The position numbers and the translations under genes are program-made. From assembly GCF_029962835.1 (NCBI RefSeq), contig NC_080579.1, positions 85,019,959-85,083,958 of the forward strand: 64,000 bases of DNA, read 5' to 3'. This document shows, piece after piece, positions 59,601 to 64,000 of the stretch. The stretch's first letter is position 1. The number at the start of each line of letters is the position of its first letter. The notes beneath the pieces are model-generated. The model worked only from the letters and a program-made list of their open reading frames with translations, ran no database searches and was not told the DNA's origin. This DNA is from Magnolia sinica. Taxonomy: Eukaryota > Streptophyta > Magnoliopsida > Magnoliales > Magnoliaceae.

Positions 59601-62120
59601 CTAGTGCAGGAGGTCCTCAGCTTCCAATGTTACCTGCCAACGATCTACAACTTCCTATGGTATTATATATATTCTTTGATCCCTTTTGATAAAATAGAAA
59701 TAATTCATTTTGGAACATCTACACCATAAGTTCGCTATAGGTGAATCTCATCGCCATTTTGGTACATATAATTTGACTCTGATTGTAAGTATACCAGATC
59801 GTAATACTTTTCATTAACTGATGGGACTCACTTTTTTATCCGTCTGATGAGATTTGCCCATAGCGAACTTTCACAGCGAGCGTTTCTTGCTTGGATCAGA
59901 TTTAAGAGAATTTATCAGCCACACGTTATGGTACCATAACTCGTGGTTTGGCACTATATCTGTTCTACTAAAATGCTACTTGTGCAGGGATTCCATACCA
60001 TGAAAACGGTAGGTGCCACTATGAAGATTATTCTTCTCTCAGCCACACCTGTATTTTCAATCAGATCATCGGTGGTTGTCCATTGATTCCAGCAGTGTGG
60101 CCATCTGATGAGTGAACCAATCTGATTTTTATGCAAGATGATCTTCATGTCGGGATGTATTGTTTTCATGGCGGATTTCCTACACATGAGGCATGAAGCT
60201 GGGGTGCGGTTGCCTGTTACTAATCCATTCTCAAGATTTAAACGAGGCCTAGCCCTGGGTCCACGGACCATTATCGCACCCTGTTGTTGGACCAATGGCA
60301 TGGATGATCGGAACTGTTCAAGAGTTAGGTTCTATAATGATATTCAACGGGTGGAGTGCGAGTTGCCACAAACAGATCCTAGCCATGTTGTCTGTGTATG
60401 GATATAATCATACAATGAGATTACATTAATGGGATAGTTTACATCGAGCCCTTTCTTTCGAATTCTAGGATCATTTAAGAAAGAAAGGGACGCCCATCTA
60501 CTATTTCCGCTAGTTCCCACCTCAAGTAGTCCATGGACCCTATCTTTCAAAAAAAAAAAAAGAAGTCCATGGGCCCACTGCCTTTTACACTTCAAATAAT
60601 AAAAAAACAGGTCAGATGTAAACGACCCGAATGCATAGCATGAAGAACGGTAATTTCATGTGCCGGTATAGATGTCAATATAGAATAGTGTGAGATATCT
60701 GATATCCCAGCTTTCCATCAGGTGAGGTACAGTGTTTAGATCCTCTCGCCTAAAGTCAGGTTGTTACACACCTCAGGCAGCCCACAGCATTTTTATTTTA
60801 TTTTTAAAAAAAAGCAAATTGATGGCTGAGAAATGTTTTAATGGTCATCTTACGTTGTATATTGTGGACCACCCGATGAGTGAAATGGCCTCATTTTGGA
60901 GCAGAAGCATTATTTCCAAGCAGATGGTAAGATCCAATCAAGCACCCTTCGCATATGAGCGCTTGCGGCTGCATGTGGATGACCAGTGCGCGACCTGCAC
61001 GTGAAATCAGTAAACCTTTGCGTGGGATTGCCTATCAAGAAAATGTCTAGAATTGCATTCGTTTCCATGATGCCGGGTCTCGCTTTAGCCCAACACCCTT
61101 CCTTAAACTGGCCAAACCAACATTGAAAAGCCTATAGTGTTAAACGTAAGAGAAATGCTTTGATACTCTGGCAGAGTGGACCGATTGATATGTAGGCACT
61201 TAGAAATTGCACAAATTACTAATAACTGATAATTAAACTCAGTTGATTATATTACTATCTGATTGGTGGACATTTATCAGACAGTTAGAAATGAAAAATA
61301 TCGAAGGGGCCAATTCCCATGAACAATTCTCCACTCTCCACAATCTAGTCAGTTTCATTCGAGTTAATATATGCTGTGGGTACAAGATCAGGGTGCCAGC
61401 ATATCAAGCGTCATGAGTATCATATGATATGACTCGTCTTAAACATTATTCATCTTTTTTCTGTTGAAAATCGAAAATGCAGGTTCTACCTTAGTGCCGC
61501 AAAGGCAGATGCGGAGGTGGAGGGCCGCGCCAAATATCTGGCCGTGCTGTCGCTCCTCGACCATGAGAGCCTGTGCTTCTGGCCTTCAACCGTCGCAGCC
61601 AGTTTGGTCATTCTCGCTTCCCTCGCTGCCAATCGCGACTCCTCGTGCCAGTGGGTGATGGAGGTAACACACATCTCTAACTACTTCAATTTCCACGACA
61701 AGAATGGAAGGTGAGGATCTCATTAGATTTTCTGTGACTGAGTCATTAACTTGCGTCAGGTGAGGACAGTCATCGATCTGGCTCCACGTATGGACTGAGC
61801 TGTTTGCTGATTCTACACTCGTGTGGAAGCCCTTTACATCCACACGGAGGCAAATTTGTCCCAATTTGACACGTCTGACGGAATTGATATTCCATCATGT
61901 GAGCATCTCTACGCTGTTAGGATCCTGTGCCCGAAAATCCGGCCATTTTACACCTCGAGTGGGCCATAACATTCAAATCGTAAGAACAGCTAGAAAGAAA
62001 ATTTTAACCTTCAATTTACTTTGTACCTTATGGCCCACTTCAAAGGTGAAATCATCTGCTTTTTCGGAAGAAGATCCAACCATGATTTCCAAGCTTATGG
62101 AAAGCTCATATCTCAGATGT

Positions 62121-62164
<44 letters not shown>

Positions 62165-63117
62165 CCTACAAGTGGATGTATACGGCTCCACGCCTGAGTA
62201 GAATTAGCATTCTTGAATTGACTGTGTCACTAAAAATGGGGACTGTTATCCTCTGCAACACATGTTGTACAAGGCCACACAACAATGGAGTTCTGTGGGC
62301 CCACCATATTGTAAGCGTGAAATCCACTCTGGACATCAGGTGTACCGGTCCATTGCAGTCCCTTTTGCCAACATTCATCCTGATCCACAACTGAGGTGGG
62401 CCAGACTACAGGGAAGAATGGAGAGGAGTTGTATGCGGGGAACATTATATATATTTAAACTAATCTGCTCATCAACTTTGCCCACAGGATGAACTACTAC
62501 TCCAAAAATCAGCTGGATTAAAAAACTCAGGCGTGATTTTACATTATTGCTTGTGGTGTAGCTCACTTGAGTTTTTACAGGGCTGATTTTTGTATTGTGT
62601 GGTAGAGATGAAATGCTTACCTGCTGGACGGAGAGGATGTCACACGCAGAATATGGTGGTATAGCAAGTGCTGTCGAGAATTCCGTTCCACACAGGGTTA
62701 AGGTGATCTGCATATTAATCAATACGGAGATCACCTCGGAAAGACCCACGTCACCCACCAATGGAATGATGGGACCTAGAAGAGTGCAAATAGGTCCCAT
62801 CATTCTGGACCTTACTCTTGCCCCGGTGGTAGACTTACAACACTAGGTAAGGGTTCGACTACCCATAGGTGGTGAAATCCCCCTACGGCGTGAGTGTGTG
62901 GGCATATGTGCGCGTGAAAATCCCATTGGAGCACGCGTAGCAACTGGCCATGGCAGTCCGTAGAATACCAACCAGAAAGCTTTGGCTTTCCGGCAAAAAG
63001 TGAACTTTTACAATAGTTAGATGAGAGATGAGGCTATCTGTCAAGCGTTAACGGTGTCTTGCGGTTTTGCAGACACACGTCCGAACCGGAAACGACGATC
63101 TACCAGAATGCATACGG
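55586..63117 (+). CDS. SDS: SOLO DANCERS (SDS) meiosis-specific cyclin, exons 1-6, 3' end missing
   Basis: SDS is a plant cyclin used only in meiosis, where it partners a CDK in the nucleus and is needed for inter-homologue recombination and synapsis in Arabidopsis. I join 55586-56662, 56745-56912, 58649-58815, 59531-59659, 61483-61663 and 63073-63117. All introns are GT-AG and the phases agree, giving 589 residues; Arabidopsis SDS is of similar length. Residues 1-359 are poorly conserved, with basic NLS-like clusters ([16 protein letters not shown]) and two copies of EISCIE. From residue 360 comes the cyclin part: [72 protein letters not shown] and [14 protein letters not shown]. The last exon seen ends DDLPECIR, where a short exon should follow. 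No stop or frameshift is present. The start is the first in-frame ATG. Confidence 0.93.
56663..56744 (+). other. SDS intron 1 (82 bp)
   Basis: GTCAGA ... TTTTTAG. It is T-rich and short, like typical compact plant introns. Confidence 0.88.
56745..56912 (+). CDS. SDS: SDS exon 2
   Basis: This exon gives 56 codons, phase 0 at both ends. It begins [13 protein letters not shown] and ends [12 protein letters not shown], the start of the cyclin box where CDK contact residues lie. Confidence 0.93.
56913..58648 (+). other. SDS intron 2 (1736 bp)
   Basis: GTGAGG ... GGAGCAG. An alternative acceptor three bases earlier would add one Gln. The intron contains a MITE at 58084-58320 and other dispersed-repeat fragments. 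Confidence 0.85.
58084..58320. mobile_element. MITE with about 32-bp inverted repeats in SDS intron 2
   Basis: CATCTTAAATGATGATCTTA at the left matches the inverse of the right end (GATCATCATCTAAGATG). Both arms continue into CCGTTCATATT. The element is about 237 bp. I see no clear target duplication. Confidence 0.78.
58649..58815 (+). CDS. SDS: SDS exon 3
   Basis: 167 bases (55 codons plus two). It encodes [38 protein letters not shown] and [11 protein letters not shown], the middle of the cyclin fold. It ends in TG before GTATCT. Confidence 0.93.
58816..59530 (+). other. SDS intron 3 (715 bp)
   Basis: GTATCT ... TTTTCAG. A (TTC)n microsatellite at 59494-59527 forms the pyrimidine tract next to the acceptor. 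Confidence 0.9.
59494..59527. repeat. (TTC)n microsatellite at the intron 3 acceptor
   Basis: About ten TTC units run directly into TTTTCAG. Confidence 0.93.
59531..59659 (+). CDS. SDS: SDS exon 4
   Basis: 129 bases. Its first T completes a Cys codon with exon 3, then [36 protein letters not shown] and TIYNFL follow. It ends TG, completing Trp in exon 5. Confidence 0.93.
59660..61482 (+). other. SDS intron 4 (1823 bp)
   Basis: GTATTA ... AATGCAG. It holds poly-A runs (about 60548) and degenerate repeat fragments. The minus-strand frames inside it are not genes. Confidence 0.88.
61483..61663 (+). CDS. SDS: SDS exon 5
   Basis: 181 bases. It encodes [40 protein letters not shown] and [20 protein letters not shown], the C-terminal cyclin fold. 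It is phase 0 at its end, before GTAACA. Confidence 0.94.
61664..63072 (+). other. SDS intron 5 (1409 bp)
   Basis: GTAACA ... TTTTGCAG. It includes a (TA)n run at 62124-62162 and repeat-like DNA. Confidence 0.87.
62124..62162. repeat. (TA)n microsatellite in SDS intron 5
   Basis: About 39 bases of pure TA dinucleotide. Confidence 0.95.
63073..63117 (+). CDS. SDS: SDS exon 6
   Basis: 45 bases encoding [15 protein letters not shown], a conserved SDS block. It is followed by GTACGA, a possible donor. Without splicing the frame would add ten residues and stop at TAG 63148-63150. Confidence 0.87.
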
Positions 63118-63339
63118 GTACGAATCTCGACGAGCCAAGCTCGTCCCTAGGGCTATTTTGTAATTTCATTTGTCGTAGAGGGGTGTTTCTTTCCGATTCC
63201 TTTGCTTTCCCTTCTTAAACTGCCACATTTTCAGTTATAACTGGTGCAAACGATGGGACCCACCCGTCTACGTCCCTCATTTATTGGGTGGGACCCATTG
63301 GTTTGGCAATCCGGGAGCGGCTTCGGTGGATCCCTGACT
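63118..63339 (+). other. SDS intron 6 (probable) or 3' end
   Basis: No further SDS-like coding sequence is visible from here to base 64000. I treat it as the start of intron 6. Confidence 0.5.
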
Positions 63340-63910
63340 GTGAGGCCTGCCGTGATGTATGTTCCTTACATCCACGCCGTCCATCCATTTTGACAGTTGA
63401 TTTTAGAGCAGCATGACCACATGTTAGGTGGATCACACCGTAGGAAAATGTGGTGACTCAATACCCATCATTGATCACTTCTTGAGGGCCACCGGAATGT
63501 TTATTGCCATACTACATGTTGATTAGGGCTATCAACGGGCCGGGCCTGGAGTTGGTCTCGGCCTGGATTTTGAACTGTTTCCAGCTGGGCCGTTGGGCCA
63601 GCCATATTCAAAATTCTGCTTTTAATAGGCCAGAGCCCGGCCCATTGACACCCCTACCGTTGTAAAGGTCGCAAAGACCTGGACGAAGGAACAATACAAA
63701 TATCAGTTGGATACAAAACTTTTGAGGACTATAAAAAGTTTTAATGGTCAATCACCACTGTTTCCTGTAGTGTGGTCCACCTAAAATTTAAATCTGCTTC
63801 ATTTTTTGCATTACGTAGAAAAAAAAAAAAAACTATTAAAATGGATGGACGACGTGGATATAAGGCGGATACATGGTGGGCGCTGCACTCAGGATCCAAG
63901 CCGCGCCCCC
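63340..63910. mobile_element. Fold-back element with a nested small hAT-like element
   Basis: The left arm (63350-63520) has CCGTGATGTATGTTCC, CCGTCCATCCATTTTG and GGTGGATCACACCGTAGG. The right arm (63657-63895) is the inverse, with TAGTGTGGTCCACC and AATGGATGGACGACGTGGAT. A second element sits between them at 63524-63656. Confidence 0.7.
63524..63656. mobile_element. 133-bp hAT-like MITE nested in a fold-back element
   Basis: It starts TAGGGCTATCAACGGGCCGG and ends GCCCGGCCCATTGACACCCC plus TA, which are near-perfect inverted repeats of about 22 bases. Flanking bases show only a partial duplication (GTTG shared). The interior has GGGCCG-rich motifs. Confidence 0.68.
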
Positions 63911-64000
63911 GTGGATTACCATAACTATGAAAGGCAATGGGAGGGCTGGGCCAGGTTCTTGGGCTTCGAATGGCCCCATTTCTATTTGGGCATACAAATA

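Noticed and set aside
59954-60301. Minus-strand frame of 115 codons in SDS intron 4
   Set aside because: No recognisable domain and it lies wholly in a repeat-like intron.
1-64000. CRISPR arrays, operons or bacterial systems
   Set aside because: Split exons, GT-AG introns and plant retrotransposons show this is plant nuclear DNA, and no regularly spaced short repeats of that kind are present.

Overview
This is nuclear DNA of a woody flowering plant. It holds one intact plant gene with plant-type introns, several nested Ty3/gypsy LTR retrotransposons, a hAT element, fold-back elements and an old B3-domain pseudogene. The fold-back elements (arms reading like 'gtggaccacacc' and 'gtccatccattt') resemble repeats I associate with magnoliid-type or similar woody genomes, but I cannot fix the species.

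Layout. (1) 741-29697 is one very large, old Ty3/gypsy chromovirus on the minus strand (element 1). Its LTRs are about 4.9 kb (741-5619 and 24791-29697) and it has a perfect 5-bp target duplication, GTGGC. (2) Element 2 (8147-22119, LTRs about 3.34 kb, also minus) lies inside the reverse transcriptase gene of element 1. It landed within the codons of the FIDD catalytic motif. (3) 29703-39138 is an AT-rich graveyard: a B3-domain pseudogene, a 695-bp hAT element with perfect 8-bp TSD, a 682-bp solo LTR with perfect 5-bp TSD, a fold-back element split by an insertion, and an LTR remnant related to element 1. (4) 39144-52421 is element 3, plus strand, same family as element 2, with TSD TCTTC. Its left LTR carries a 644-bp Ty1/copia fragment and it has lost its integrase core. 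(5) 52427-55340 is repeat-rich flank. (6) 55410-63117 and probably beyond the window is the SOLO DANCERS (SDS) gene, a meiosis-specific cyclin. Six exons are in view and a short last exon probably lies past base 64000.

How the parts relate. SDS is the only gene that looks functional. It has a TATA box, a 60-bp tandem duplication in its 5' leader, open exons with consistent phases, and introns swollen by repeats. All three retroelements are dead: frames are broken and several catalytic Asp codons have become Asn. Hand-counted samples of LTR pairs differ almost only by transitions (23 of 23, 12 of 13 and 13 of 13), as expected for methylated, silenced DNA. Sampled divergence (about 14, 11 and 9 percent) agrees with element 1 being older than the element nested in it.

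The most unusual feature is an accessory reading frame between the 5' LTR and gag in both elements 2 and 3. It has a basic start, a globular domain of about 220 residues, an acidic stretch and a charged, helical-looking tail. Both copies stop at the same codon, with different stop codons, after which homology resumes in the same frame.
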